From NCBI GenBank assembly GCA_035771165.1, contig JAWNZC010000229.1, positions 1,163,001-1,227,000 on the forward strand: a stretch of DNA of 64,000 nucleotides, given 5' to 3'. Within the stretch, counting starts at the first letter, position 1; each line of letters opens with the position of its first letter. The DNA comes from Paragorgia papillata. Lineage: Eukaryota > Cnidaria > Anthozoa > Scleralcyonacea > Coralliidae. Below are positions 1 to 9,718 of the stretch, in pieces. The notes below the pieces were generated by a model. It was not told the origin of the DNA and did not search any database. It saw only the letters and a program-made list of their open reading frames with translations. A program made the translations under genes and the position numbers.

Positions 1-146
1 TTTAGAGCCGATCTGGCGTATATCTGACATGTTGATAGCTTTAAACCACCTGAAAAACATCTGTTTTGCCAAAACCCAAGACACGCCTTGATAAGAACGT
101 TTCCTCATTAACTTTATTTTATTAATGGCTTAATAAAATGGCTTTA
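1..146 (-). repeat. terminal direct repeat, copy at 3' side of element
   Basis: Nearly identical to 4700-4844; the one difference is a TTT versus TT run near position 40. The copy probably continues beyond the window start, so its true left limit is unknown. Confidence 0.9.
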
Positions 147-340
147 ATGATTAAAGCTGTTCTTTATTGAACACAGCAATGTCGAGCAAATAAACACACA
201 CACAGCAGTTTTGTGGGAGAAGGGGTTTGGGGGGAAGCACTTCTATAGGTAAAATTATGGTCAAGCATCATCCCACAGACTCATTCTTACATGGCCTTAG
301 ATTGTTGTCCAGGGGTTATAATCCCCATTAGGACTCTGCT

Positions 341-397
341 AATGCGCACACGCGCATAGCTAATGCGCACACGCGCATATATGCGCACACGCGCATA
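341..397. repeat. three tandem GCGC-palindrome units
   Basis: A 16-bp near-palindrome (ATGCGC, ACAC, GCGCAT) occurs three times in a row in the noncoding stretch between the recombinase ORF and the end repeat. The rest of 147-690 holds no coding region that I can see. The units could bind the recombinase or form a hairpin in the transcript, but no function is shown. Confidence 0.75.
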
Positions 398-691
398 TAC
401 TGCCAAATAGGTAGCTAGCCTCTAAGACATCAACCTGACCAACCGTACACACAGTTGGACAGTCCTTACGATTCGACTGATCTATAATTACAATAAATAG
501 CCTGAGTCTATGGGCTTGAACGTGACAATCAGGAGCGCTTCATCCCCAAAATACACAGCATGTGTATACCCCATAGACGAGTAACCCTCCCCCCGAAACG
601 AGAATTTTAGTCATATAGACATACAGACATATGTACACATATGTACATGGAACGACTTTAGGCATGTATGAGGAAACTACTCTATACATGG

Positions 692-1582
692 TTAATATTT
701 CGAAACGTCGGCCAGTGTGGCTGATACACTTGATAAGGTAGATGTAGGTGTCTTTATATATCGTTCAAAACAATCTGATGACCAACGTCCTAATGTTTTG
801 ATAAGCCAAGCAGGCAATTTTGCTGAGGCTGCGGTTGTGGCAGCCCCAATCCGATAGCTATGACCAGCATATTCCGTAGCATTGAAACCGGCCTGTGTTA
901 GTAAATTTCGCGTCTCCGAGGTTAAAGTCTGTTTCGTGAGAGGTTTTCCTGACGCATGCATGAAGAGAGGGCCTGTTGTTGATGATCGCCGCGAAATATA
1001 GTGCTTCATGGCCAAAACTGGGCAAAGTGGAGAATCGGTGGCTCCTACAGTTATTGTGTGGCCCATGCGAAAAGGGTCAGTCTTAGACTCTTTGATATAA
1101 ACAGTCATGAACTCTGGGTTTCCCACTCCTATCCCTGGAGAAAACACAATGTTATCCTTTGTAAGATGTGTATTCGAGTTAAATTTGGAGTTGCACGTTA
1201 GCTCACCCAGACGGAGAAAACCGAAAAATGCTAGAGTCATGGCTGCCCACATCATGATAGATTCATAGTTTGTAGTGCTTGGAATAGCTAGCAGCATCCG
1301 AAAGAGTTGTAAATGATGAATTGTAATTGGTAAACGCACTCGAATTTTGTCTCCTTGAGAACGTTTTATACCCCGTAAGACTAGTTGTAGGCGTAACATT
1401 TTTTGTAAATTCAGTTGAAAGCCATGGCGAATGTGATAGTGACGGACCGCTGCCAAATATGTTTTAATAGATGAATATTTTATTGTTTTGGCCAAATACG
1501 CAACATATTCTGTCAAAAGAGCTTCAGTGGCAGGCAGATACTGTTCGACTGATTTTTTCTTGAACCAATTTACAAAATTCAC
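692..1582 (-). CDS. tyrosine recombinase of the DIRS/Ngaro-type element
   Basis: Predicted 296-residue site-specific recombinase that would integrate the double-stranded DNA form of the retrotransposon. The phage-integrase catalytic set is visible: Arg124 in FLRLGE, the His241-x-x-Arg244 pair in GHSYR, Trp267 in LGRW, and the nucleophile candidate Tyr275 in ERYIKTP. The N-terminal 100 residues resemble a helical core-binding domain. The frame is uninterrupted and the length is usual for these enzymes. It is the last ORF of the element, 80 bp beyond the RT ORF on the same strand, and is presumably made from the same genomic RNA. Confidence 0.9.
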   Translation of the reverse strand: MNFVNWFKKKSVEQYLPATEALLTEYVAYLAKTIKYSSIKTYLAAVRHYHIRHGFQLNLQKMLRLQLVLRGIKRSQGDKIRVRLPITIHHLQLFRMLLAIPSTTNYESIMMWAAMTLAFFGFLRLGELTCNSKFNSNTHLTKDNIVFSPGIGVGNPEFMTVYIKESKTDPFRMGHTITVGATDSPLCPVLAMKHYISRRSSTTGPLFMHASGKPLTKQTLTSETRNLLTQAGFNATEYAGHSYRIGAATTAASAKLPAWLIKTLGRWSSDCFERYIKTPTSTLSSVSATLADVSKY

Positions 1583-1662
1583 AAAGCTTCTTTCACCTGC
1601 GCCATATGTCTGTTTCGTAGTGGTAGCGACAGACAGGTTTATATAGTGTTGAATATCTTCAT

Positions 1663-3552
1663 TCAGATTGAAGACATTACTTCTGGAATTGGATATGGAT
1701 TGGTATCTGCCTGTGGAGCCAGTTGACGAAAACGCTGAAACTGAAAACGAGAAATAGAGTCGGCTATCTCATTGCGTTTACCCGGAATGTGCGTTGCACG
1801 AATATAGATATTATATCGCAGAGTTAGTAGTGTTAGATGACGAAGCAAATCCATAACCCTTGGAATTTTGGAACGCTTGCTGTTGATCATGTTGACGACA
1901 GCTTCATTGTCGCACTTAAATTTAATACGTTGATCTCGAAGAAGGGCCCCCCAAATCTGACATGCAACTACAATAGCGAAAAGTTCTTGCCATGCAATAC
2001 TTATACCAGGTACACCTAAGTATTGGTGAGGTAGCCATTTTCCCTTGAACCATTTTGTACCAAATATACCACCATAACCTAGCGCCCCAGCGGCATCGGT
2101 ATATAACACTAAACTATCTGAATCCTGCCATTCCGACGACAGAAAGAAATTCGCTCCATTCCAATTCAAAATAAACTGCTTCCACATTTCAAGATCTTGG
2201 AAGAAACCCTTGTTCAGTTTTATATAGTGATGTTGCTTTTTTACGTTCCTTGTCAAGGCAATCATGTTTTGTAAAAAGGGTCGTCCAGGCGGGACAACTT
2301 TACACGCAAAATTTAAAGTGCCTATAAGTGATTGTAATTCCTTTAACGTACATGAGCGCCTATGTTGAAATTTATCGAAAATTTCCTGTAAGCGTTGAAT
2401 CTTGTCAGCAGGGAGACGTGCCTGCAATTTAACTGTGTCTAAAATTATACCCATGAATTCAATAACTTGCGACGGGCCTTGTGTTTTGCCAGAGGCTATA
2501 GGAATTTTTATGTTTTGGAATGTAAGTAGCATGGCGGATAAACTTTGTTGACAGATACTGTCATAAGGTAAAGTGGCCGCTTTAGGTTCAATGATCAAAA
2601 AATCATCAAGAATATGGCATGCAAATGAAATCTGACATTTGTATAACAAAATCCACTCCAAGGCTTCAGAAAGTTGGTTAAAGATAAATGGGGCACTCCT
2701 AAGACCAAAGGGCAAAACCTTGTCGTAATAATATTTTCCCTCCCAACACATACCTAACAATTCGTAATCGTCCGGATGAACTGGTATTAGTCTAAAAGCG
2801 GATTCAATATCGGTCTTGGCAAGGAAACAGCCTTGGCCAAAGCGCTTAATTCCTTCGATCGCATCATCTATAGTAACGTACTGGAGACTGAAATCCTCTG
2901 GCGAAATTGAATAATTAATGCTGGTCATACCTGATTTCGGAAATGAAAGATGAAAAATTGTGCGAAACTTATTCGAATTCTTTTTTGGTACCAAGCCAAT
3001 TGGTGAAACTTGAAAGTTAGGAAATGGGGGGTTATCAAAGGGACCAGCCACTCGGCCAAGGGAAACCTCAGTTGCCAAATTAGAAGAAACAATGTTAGGA
3101 TCTGCAAGCGCAGTAGGTAAATTTTTTGAAAACCGTTGGGCACGCTGTCCCTGAAAACCAATTCGCGCGCCGTGTTCAAGGTTTTGGCATAAGTGAGACA
3201 CAAAATCTGGGTCTGGATGACCCGTAAGTGCGCTTTCTAAGTTAGTTACATTAATAGGCGTTGGAATTAAGTAATTCCGTTCCTTAATTTTGTTATTTGG
3301 CAGATCGGTGGTTTCGCTTGGAGGTTCGGTGATCGTCTGGTTCTTCGGTGGGTTTAGGTTGGTAGGTTGGACAGAAACATCCCGCATGGGGGCCACTACA
3401 TTTGATACATGTGTGCCGATATCGGCACGGCTGATGCGTACATTCTCCCCGTCTGTTAAACTCAATGCAGAGACCGGTACCTCGTTCGCCCCCTGAGGAA
3501 ACCTGTTTTTGGGGTCCATTGTGAAAAAGAGGGTATTCCCTTTTAAGCACAT
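1663..3552 (-). CDS. reverse transcriptase-RNase H polyprotein of the DIRS/Ngaro-type element
   Basis: Encodes up to 629 residues; the true start may be the second Met (residue 12) or a site after a frameshift from the Gag-like ORF, which it overlaps by 260 nt in another frame. RT motifs run in order: the first catalytic Asp at 248 in TDIESAFR, the PFGLRSAP motif near 281-288, and the active-site pair Asp316-Asp317 in HILDDFLI. The LDD form is typical of the DIRS group. An RNase H domain follows, with a DAAG motif, an ELFAIVVA helix, a CDNEAVV motif and a C-terminal PGKRNEIADSISR motif. No stop or frameshift breaks it. It would copy the element's RNA and remove the RNA strand. Confidence 0.9.
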   Translation of the reverse strand: MCLKGNTLFFTMDPKNRFPQGANEVPVSALSLTDGENVRISRADIGTHVSNVVAPMRDVSVQPTNLNPPKNQTITEPPSETTDLPNNKIKERNYLIPTPINVTNLESALTGHPDPDFVSHLCQNLEHGARIGFQGQRAQRFSKNLPTALADPNIVSSNLATEVSLGRVAGPFDNPPFPNFQVSPIGLVPKKNSNKFRTIFHLSFPKSGMTSINYSISPEDFSLQYVTIDDAIEGIKRFGQGCFLAKTDIESAFRLIPVHPDDYELLGMCWEGKYYYDKVLPFGLRSAPFIFNQLSEALEWILLYKCQISFACHILDDFLIIEPKAATLPYDSICQQSLSAMLLTFQNIKIPIASGKTQGPSQVIEFMGIILDTVKLQARLPADKIQRLQEIFDKFQHRRSCTLKELQSLIGTLNFACKVVPPGRPFLQNMIALTRNVKKQHHYIKLNKGFFQDLEMWKQFILNWNGANFFLSSEWQDSDSLVLYTDAAGALGYGGIFGTKWFKGKWLPHQYLGVPGISIAWQELFAIVVACQIWGALLRDQRIKFKCDNEAVVNMINSKRSKIPRVMDLLRHLTLLTLRYNIYIRATHIPGKRNEIADSISRFQFQRFRQLAPQADTNPYPIPEVMSSI

Positions 3553-4486
3553 CAGGCGATACTGTAAAAATCGTCAACCACAGCTGTTGATCAATAACTG
3601 ACCAGTCGATGGATGGGTTGAAGGACACTTTTCGGCGGAATTTGTGGTCATAGATGCACCATCCCAACCCACGATGACTTCGAGCTGCGTGGCGAATCAA
3701 ACTCATGTACTGGAGCAATTCTTGGGACCGACCGGGGAACTTGTGGGTTAAGACGCTCATATAGGTTGAGAAAGCAGTTGTCCACCGTTCAATCTCGGTA
3801 ATTCTTGCGACAGACTGGGACGATTTTTTAACTTTAAGTACCGAGTTCTCAAGCGTCAAGGTAACCGGCGCATCTTCAGATATATTAGAAAAGTTCCTTG
3901 GAAGGAGTTTAGCTAAATCAAAGAACTCACCCGATTGGATCTGCTTCACATAGGCTGCAGGGACGTCGTGATAACCGTGTCCGTACGGAATGTTGGTTTC
4001 AGCTTGAGGCAAGGTCACATTGGGGACAGAGGAACTTGCGAGACTTGCAGTTACCGTCTCTTCTTGTTCAGTATCGGGGGTAACATGGTCAACGCTAGAA
4101 CCGGTAGTGGGCGCCGAGTTCGTCATGGCTTGAACGGCAGCCCGAGCTGCATTGGTCGCTATTTCGTTGACGGATTGTTCTACGCTTCGAGTCACGATCG
4201 ACTGGATTTGGGCTATCTGCGCGTCGGTTAATAAATTTGGAGGTGGTGTTGGCGACGCTTGAATACCCGAGAAACTCGCGGAAGGACTGACAGACGGACT
4301 CGCGGTCAAACTCGCTGAGGCGTGCTGTTGTAGTCGGGCGACTAGTGTGTCTCTCCGGCCATGGATAGACAAACCCTTTTCGGCGCAACGCTGTCGAAGG
4401 TTCGCTAGGCTGTTCTCGTCGGTCGACTGTGCCGTTTGTCGTTCTGTCGTTCGACGGCGACGAACTGGAGGCATTGCCAAAGCCAA
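3293..4486 (-). CDS. Gag-like protein of the DIRS/Ngaro-type element
   Basis: 397 residues, first ORF of the element on the minus strand. Residues about 27-55 look like a SAP DNA-binding motif (LRQRCAEKGLS...LVARLQQH). A low-complexity Ser/Thr/Pro/Ala stretch follows, then a central helical region. The C-terminal part around residues 334-372 has clustered Cys/His residues (CIEFNRRGEC, PCRYRHTC, CxxC) similar to the CCCH or zinc-knuckle segments of other YR-retrotransposon ORF1 proteins. It is probably the nucleic-acid-binding particle protein. Its end overlaps the RT ORF, which suggests frameshift or reinitiation coupling. Confidence 0.8.
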   Translation of the reverse strand: MALAMPPVRRRRTTERQTAQSTDENSLANLRQRCAEKGLSIHGRRDTLVARLQQHASASLTASPSVSPSASFSGIQASPTPPPNLLTDAQIAQIQSIVTRSVEQSVNEIATNAARAAVQAMTNSAPTTGSSVDHVTPDTEQEETVTASLASSSVPNVTLPQAETNIPYGHGYHDVPAAYVKQIQSGEFFDLAKLLPRNFSNISEDAPVTLTLENSVLKVKKSSQSVARITEIERWTTAFSTYMSVLTHKFPGRSQELLQYMSLIRHAARSHRGLGWCIYDHKFRRKVSFNPSIDWSVIDQQLWLTIFTVSPDVLKREYPLFHNGPQKQVSSGGERGTGLCIEFNRRGECTHQPCRYRHTCIKCSGPHAGCFCPTYQPKPTEEPDDHRTSKRNHRSAK

Positions 4487-4699
4487 TTTGAACGAAATAT
4501 TTTCTTTTAGAGCTTTACGCGTTTTTGATTGTGCGTGCTATATCTTTGTATAGAGCTCATGTACCAAGTGAAAGGGTTTAGCGCGCGTTTTGCTTATATG
4601 TGACTCTTTTGAAATGCTATTGGTTACTTTTTCGCGCCAGGAACTAGTCATTTGTTATTCACGTGCCCTGGCAAGCTGGATGAGCGAAAATAAATGGAC

Positions 4700-4844
4700 T
4701 TTAGAGCCGATCTGGCGTATATCTGACATGTTGATAGCTTAAACCACCTGAAAAACATCTGTTTTGCCAAAACCCAAGACACGCCTTGATAAGAACGTTT
4801 CCTCATTAACTTTATTTTATTAATGGCTTAATAAAATGGCTTTA
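4700..4844 (-). repeat. terminal direct repeat, copy at 5' side of element
   Basis: Second copy of the ~145-bp repeat. Homology with 1-146 stops sharply at 4844, where the GAGTTA palindromic array begins, so 4844 is probably the element's outer 5' boundary on the minus strand. Confidence 0.88.
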
Positions 4845-5335
4845 TTTTAACTCCGATATTGGAGTTAATAAGACTCCTCGATCGAGTTAAAATAACTCCT
4901 CCATGACTAAGAGTTATTTTAACTCCCACACCAGAGTTAAAATAACTCTTCTCACATAGTTAAATCAACTCTGGCATCATCTGGAGTTATTTTAACTCTG
5001 TCACTGGAGTTAAAATAACTCTTATACGAGTCAAAAGAACTCTATAATAACGGGTCATTATAACTCCAATGAGAGAGTTAAATTAACTCTTTTAGCTTAG
5101 TTATTTTAACTTTCATAATGGAGTTAAAATAACTCTCATCATATAGTTGAAATAACTCGGGCATTATTAGGAGTCAAAATAACTCTATAATAACGGGTTA
5201 ATGTAATCCAACGAGAGAGTTAAATTAACTTCATCAAGTGGAGTTATAACTTATAGTAACTCTCATCATATAATTGAATAACTCGGGCATTATTATGAGT
5301 TGAAATAACTCCATTCCTGGAGTCAAATGGGAGCA
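4845..5335. repeat. degenerate GAGTTA/TAACTC palindromic array
   Basis: About 490 bp made of imperfect palindromes built from GAGTTATTTTAACTC-like words, spaced irregularly about 15-35 bp apart. It starts at the outer boundary of the YR retrotransposon. It could be a satellite-like array or the remains of a fold-back element. It has no coding capacity. Confidence 0.75.
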
Positions 5336-5617
5336 GAGAATCATTCATCTGTATTAAATTATACAGTATAAACATAATATTTTATTCACTATTACTGTAC
5401 ATGCTATAATTAACCACATGTATAATGTGTAGTAAATTATTATATAAAGTATAAATAAATAAACTATAAATAAATATTCACACATTCTACTTCAAAAAAT
5501 TAATAACATGACCAGTAATTTATAAGTAAAGGTAATTACATAATTTTCTCAAAGTGACCAATATTAATATTTACAGTACGTTATGCATAATCAACAAGAT
5601 GTGGGTTTCTTAATAAA
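5336..5617. other. AT-rich spacer
   Basis: Very AT-rich sequence with ATAAATA runs. I see no gene, promoter or repeat structure that I can support. Confidence 0.6.
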
Positions 5618-5944
5618 TTAACTGCATGTACCAAGTTCTACTCGCATACAAACATATTTTGACCTAGTTCTGAGCCCGGTGGGTTTGCTGATACTATGCG
5701 GCCTGAAGTATGTAAAATTTCTGTGACACACAATCTTCAATTGCTGCCCAAGTGTGGGTGCGACTTCATAGCTTTGAAAGTGGACATTAAACTCAACGGT
5801 AAGCTTTCCTGACACTACAAATTTAATATCAGAAACATTCTTGTCAACTACATAGATCCTCAAGATTTCCCAAAATTTAGGAAAATCATTGTCGTCATAG
5901 CCAATATGTAGAATGGCTCCAACTTTGTATTTGGTTCCACAAAC
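5618..5944 (-). pseudogene. C-terminal coding fragment of an unrecognised protein
   Basis: The minus-strand frame is open for about 108 codons from 5944 to the stop at 5618 and has no ATG at its start. It reads like a real protein tail: a GYDDNDFPKFWEI segment, then alternating hydrophobic strands and a KPTGLRTRSKY stretch. The pattern reminds me of tails of transposon-associated proteins in cnidarian genomes, but I cannot name the family. There is no visible N-terminal part, and the upstream side runs into a LINE relic, so it is probably a broken copy. Confidence 0.4.
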
Positions 5945-5960
5945 TTATATTAAACTTATA

Positions 5961-6270
5961 TTATAACACCACTGTTTTTCCTTCATTAAAGGTTAGCCTC
6001 CATTTGCAACTATATTGATGTAATTGCACAAGCATATAGTCAAGACCATTTTTCAATCTCGACGTCATAGTGAGATCATCAGCAAACATTGGTGTCCCGA
6101 CATACGAGTCATAGATTGTTATCCCAGCCGATAAACTTTCCAATTCTTTAATAAGATCATCAATAAATAACAGGAATAACCACGGGGAAAGTACTCCACC
6201 TTGACGTGTTGCTTGCAATACAGCATACTGCCTCGAGCGAATGCCATTATAAAAAACATATTCTGTCATA
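5961..6270 (-). pseudogene. LINE reverse transcriptase fragment
   Basis: About 100 residues of a non-LTR retrotransposon RT. It contains RQGGVLSPWLFLLFIDDLI (palm motif before the active site), MFADDLTM (the catalytic FADD box) and WRLTFNEGKT (the following motif). Neither end is complete: the upstream side runs directly into (ACTT)n repeat and the downstream side into the 5618-5944 fragment. It is a dead, 5'- and 3'-truncated copy. Confidence 0.8.
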
Positions 6271-6277
6271 TCTAAAA

Positions 6278-6470
<193 letters not shown>

Positions 6471-6477
6471 AAGTATA

Positions 6478-6640
6478 AACATTTTCCAGCCGACAACTTT
6501 AAAAAATATAAAACAAAACAAACTCCGAAAAGTATAGCATCTTGTAAAAATCTCAAGATTTGAGAAAATAAACAAGACGAGACAATAATCGAGGTAATAT
6601 CTCGAGTCTATTACAGAATCATTGTCAAACCTATAACTAT
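6478..6640. repeat. dispersed repeat, copy 1 (matches 9328-9475)
   Basis: Unique-looking sequence between two microsatellites. It aligns by eye, with many substitutions, to 9328-9475; both share an ATATAAAACAAAACAAA-like core and a CAGAATC-TTGTCAAA end. The element type is unknown. Confidence 0.6.
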
Positions 6641-6706
6641 TTAAGATAAGTATAAGATAAGTAAGTAAAGTAACTGAGATAAGTAAGATCGAGATAATGT
6701 AAGTAA

Positions 6707-7133
6707 GTAAGTGAGTGAGTGAGTGAGTGAGTGAGTGAGTGAGTGAGTGAGTGAGTGAGTGAGTGAGTGAGTGAGTGAGTGAGTGAGTGAGTGAGTGAGT
6801 GAGTGAGTGAGTGAGTGAGTGAGTGAGTGAGTGAGTGAGTGAGGGAGGGAGGGAGGGAGGGAGTGAGGGAGGGAGGGAGGGAGGGAGGGAGGGAGGGAGG
6901 GAGGGAGGGAGGGAGGGAGGGAGGGAGGGAGGGAGGGAGGGAGGGAGGGAGGGAGGGAGTGAGTGAGTGAGTGAGTGAGTGAGTGAGTGAGTGAGTGAGT
7001 GAGTGAGTGAGTGAGTGAGTGAGTGAGTGAGTGAGTGAGTGAGTGAGTGAGTGAGTGAGTGAGTGAGTGAGTGAGTGAGTGAGTGAGTGAGTGAGTGAGT
7101 GAGTGAGTGAGTGAGTGAGTGAGTGAGTGAGTA
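6707..7133. repeat. (GAGT)n microsatellite with internal (GAGG)n block
   Basis: GAGT repeats at about 6713-6840 and 6957-7131 flank a GAGG block at about 6841-6956. The long Ser-Leu-Thr-His reading frames on the minus strand are repeat artefacts. The sharp GAGT-GAGG-GAGT switch shows a point variant spread by tandem expansion. Confidence 0.97.
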
Positions 7134-7153
7134 ACAATTCTTTTATTGCCCCC

Positions 7154-7154
<1 letters not shown>

Positions 7155-7243
<89 letters not shown>

Positions 7244-7263
7244 TGTAAGTAAGTAAGGAAGTG

Positions 7264-7353
<90 letters not shown>

Positions 7354-7390
7354 CAAGCAAGTGAGTAAGTGAGTAAGTAAGTAAGTAAGC

Positions 7391-7450
<60 letters not shown>

Positions 7451-7508
7451 GAGTAAGTAAGTAAGTAAGCAAGCAAGTGAGTAAGTAAGTAAGTAAGTAA
7501 GTAAGTGA
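7155..7508. repeat. (AAGT)n microsatellite with variants
   Basis: About 350 bp of AAGT repeat with scattered AAGC and GAGT variants. A GGCAATAAA-type polyadenylation word on the minus strand borders the array on each side (near 7140-7152 and 7509-7527). Confidence 0.95.
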
Positions 7509-7640
7509 AATTCTTTATTGCCTCCATAATTGAAGATACATGGATAAATTAAAAATGTTTAAAAAAATAATTAAAGAGTCTCCGGTCTACCGGGATTATT
7601 GACTGCGCCTCGGGGCTTGAAGTATCTAATTAAACTTATC
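7509..7640 (-). mobile_element. probable LINE 3' end with tetranucleotide tail
   Basis: Read on the minus strand, this stretch ends in GGAGGCAATAAAGAATTT and then passes directly into (ACTT)n. A polyadenylation-like word followed by a simple-repeat tail is the usual 3' end of several LINE clades. No coding part is present, so it would be a severely 5'-truncated copy. The assignment is inference. Confidence 0.45.
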
Positions 7641-9327
7641 GAAGAACATGCTACCAGCTGTTTATATATCACTTAAATTTTAACCGTTCTATGTTAATTA
7701 CACAGGCTATGTTAAATAATTAGCAACGAAGTTTATAGCAGAAATAGATAACACTATACATGTTAATATTTAATAACGCGGTTTATTATATGCATGACAA
7801 AATTACTACATTCTGATTGGTTGAGAGGAATACAATTATTTTATTAATTGTACTGCAGTACAATAAGGCCCTGAAAAATTTCCATTACGAAAAGTGTTTC
7901 TGGAGAACGAAGGCTGGTTTTGTATAGAGCAATAATAATAATAAGGTTAGGTAAGTTCTCAAGTTTACATTTACAAAATAATGTTTTGAATAGAACCGTT
8001 AAGTATAGAACCGTTTACTCTATATATAGACTTCAAAATTTAGATTGATCTGGGTCCACACCAGAGCCACGTTCGCATAATAATTTTGCTATATTCTAGC
8101 ATGCATAGCAAAAAGACTGCATGTGGTTGAAATCGACAAATTTAACTAATCCCCTACTATATTTCAAAGTTTTGGGTTAATACAGCTTAAAATGACAATC
8201 GAACTGCCTTTAAATACAACAAAGCCGCAGTACGATAAAATGGCGGTCTATTATTACTCATTTTAAAAGACAATATCAAGTCGCAAATTCCAAGCAAACA
8301 GAAAACATCAAAACAAAGATTAACAACGCTTACCTCGAACACTCGATTGTGGCTTAGACAACACGTTTGTTAGGCGATAAAATCATTTCGAACGTCAACA
8401 TAGTCGTCTGAATGTGAGAATATAAGGAATTTGAAGAAAAGTTCACTTAAAAACCTCAGTAAAACAAGCATATACTCACCCCATTCGTGACATCACAATT
8501 TGCAACTAACATGACTATATTAGTTTCCTATCCAGTCGTTTTACAATCCACGATTCTAGTAACGTTATAAATCGTACGTGCATACAGCTCGCAAAATAAC
8601 GTATATATATATATATATATATACGATCATCTAAAATGCGTGAGTTGTATTTTTTAAGGTTCCACATACCTGCAGAAGCGAATATTTTTCAAAAAAGAAT
8701 TTTTAGACCACATTAAAATTTCATGCTAAACTTTTATACAAAAAAGAGAAAAGAAAGAAAAAGGAATAAATAGTGACAAAAAAATGACGATGTAATGTTT
8801 TTGGCCAAAATTGAAATTTAAAGTACAATTTTCTTTTAAGTTCGGTTTACTCAAAATGTATTCTTCGCAGGGGGGATTTTAAATTAAGTATTTCTTCTCA
8901 AATTTTCGAAGACGATAGATAAATATTTCACCAACAAAACTTTGTCGGAAAATTCCATAATTCCAAAAACGTTTACGTTGACGGCCATTCCCGTGCGTTT
9001 ACTTCAAGCAATTATTAGTTTGTGTCAATTTACAAAATGTTGTCGTTTCGCTAGAATCGAATATTGAAAAAGGCGAAATGGTTTTTCAGCGTTTTCTATC
9101 AGGACTCCCAGGAAAGAACCGAAAAAGATTAATAAAAACATTTTGAGTTCAATGAGCTTGTGAAAAGCGATCTCGGAATTCGTCTAGAGGGATTGTGAAA
9201 AAATCGTTCCTTTAGTAAAATTGAAAATTATTGGCATATTCTATCGCAAATTTCATAAGTTTTAGTTTGATGTTAAGGTATCTTCTTTAGACTGGAGACA
9301 CCCATAAAGGTTTAAGCAAACTATATG
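7641..9327. other. noncoding AT-rich spacer
   Basis: No coding region supported. It contains a short (TA)n run at 8601-8624. Around 7800-7865 there is a segment with CTGATTGGTTGAGA and a perfect TTATTGTACTGCAGTACAATAA-type palindrome that resembles a MITE end. I see nothing else of note. Confidence 0.55.
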
Positions 9328-9475
9328 TTTTCCAACAGACAATTTAAAAAAATACAACACAAAACAAAGTCCATATGGTAGCGTATTAATATGCAAAACC
9401 CAAATATGTGAGTAAATAAACAGACAGGAATAAACGCAATATTTTGAATTTCATTTCAGAATCTAATTGTCAAAT
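9328..9475. repeat. dispersed repeat, copy 2 (matches 6478-6640)
   Basis: Diverged second copy of the repeat at 6478-6640, here just upstream of the first exon of gene A. It could supply promoter sequence, but nothing in the sequence proves it. Confidence 0.55.
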
Positions 9476-9576
9476 CGGCCAAGAATCTCGAACTCTTGAT
9501 GGACGGTAACTGAGGGCGATATTGAGAGATATTCTGAACCGTAATCAGACAGCAAAATATCGTAAAAGAACCGGCA

Positions 9577-9718
9577 ATGCCGTTTCGAAAACGTAACCAA
9601 GGCTTTCTTCCAAGACAACTTGCTATTGAGATATTGGTATTTGTGATAGTTTCAACTTTTACTACTTGTTCCGAAGCATTGGATGGATGTAAACAGACAC
9701 AGTATGTTCTTACTCGTG
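9577..9718 (+). CDS. gene A exon 1: start and signal segment
   Basis: The ATG at 9577 opens 47 codons plus one base and ends at a GTATGT donor. An in-frame TGA at 9535 precedes it. Residues 17-30 are hydrophobic and a CSEA cleavage-like site follows. The start is preceded by Arg/Lys-rich residues (PFRKR), so a signal anchor is also possible. Confidence 0.75.

Larger units (their letters stand above)
1..4844 (-). mobile_element. Ngaro/DIRS-type tyrosine-recombinase retrotransposon
   Basis: Three long minus-strand ORFs (Gag-like, RT-RNase H, tyrosine recombinase) lie between two direct copies of a ~145-bp repeat. One copy is at the window edge (1-146), the other at 4700-4844. There is no DDE integrase and no protease motif; the integration enzyme is a tyrosine recombinase, as known for DIRS, PAT and Ngaro elements. 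Direct rather than inverted end repeats fit the split-direct-repeat plan of Ngaro/PAT. On that reading 4700-4844 is A1, 147-690 is B1, 1-146 is A2, and B2 lies outside the window. The two repeat copies differ by a single T, which with three open ORFs suggests a recent insertion. Placement in Ngaro is inference. Confidence 0.85.

Noticed and set aside
341..397. CRISPR-like array
   Set aside because: The three units are adjacent palindromes without spacers, in a eukaryotic retrotransposon.
6637..7527. Long open frames of Leu-Thr-Tyr or Ser-Leu-Thr-His repeats
   Set aside because: They are translations of pure tetranucleotide microsatellites; no non-repeat coding part exists.
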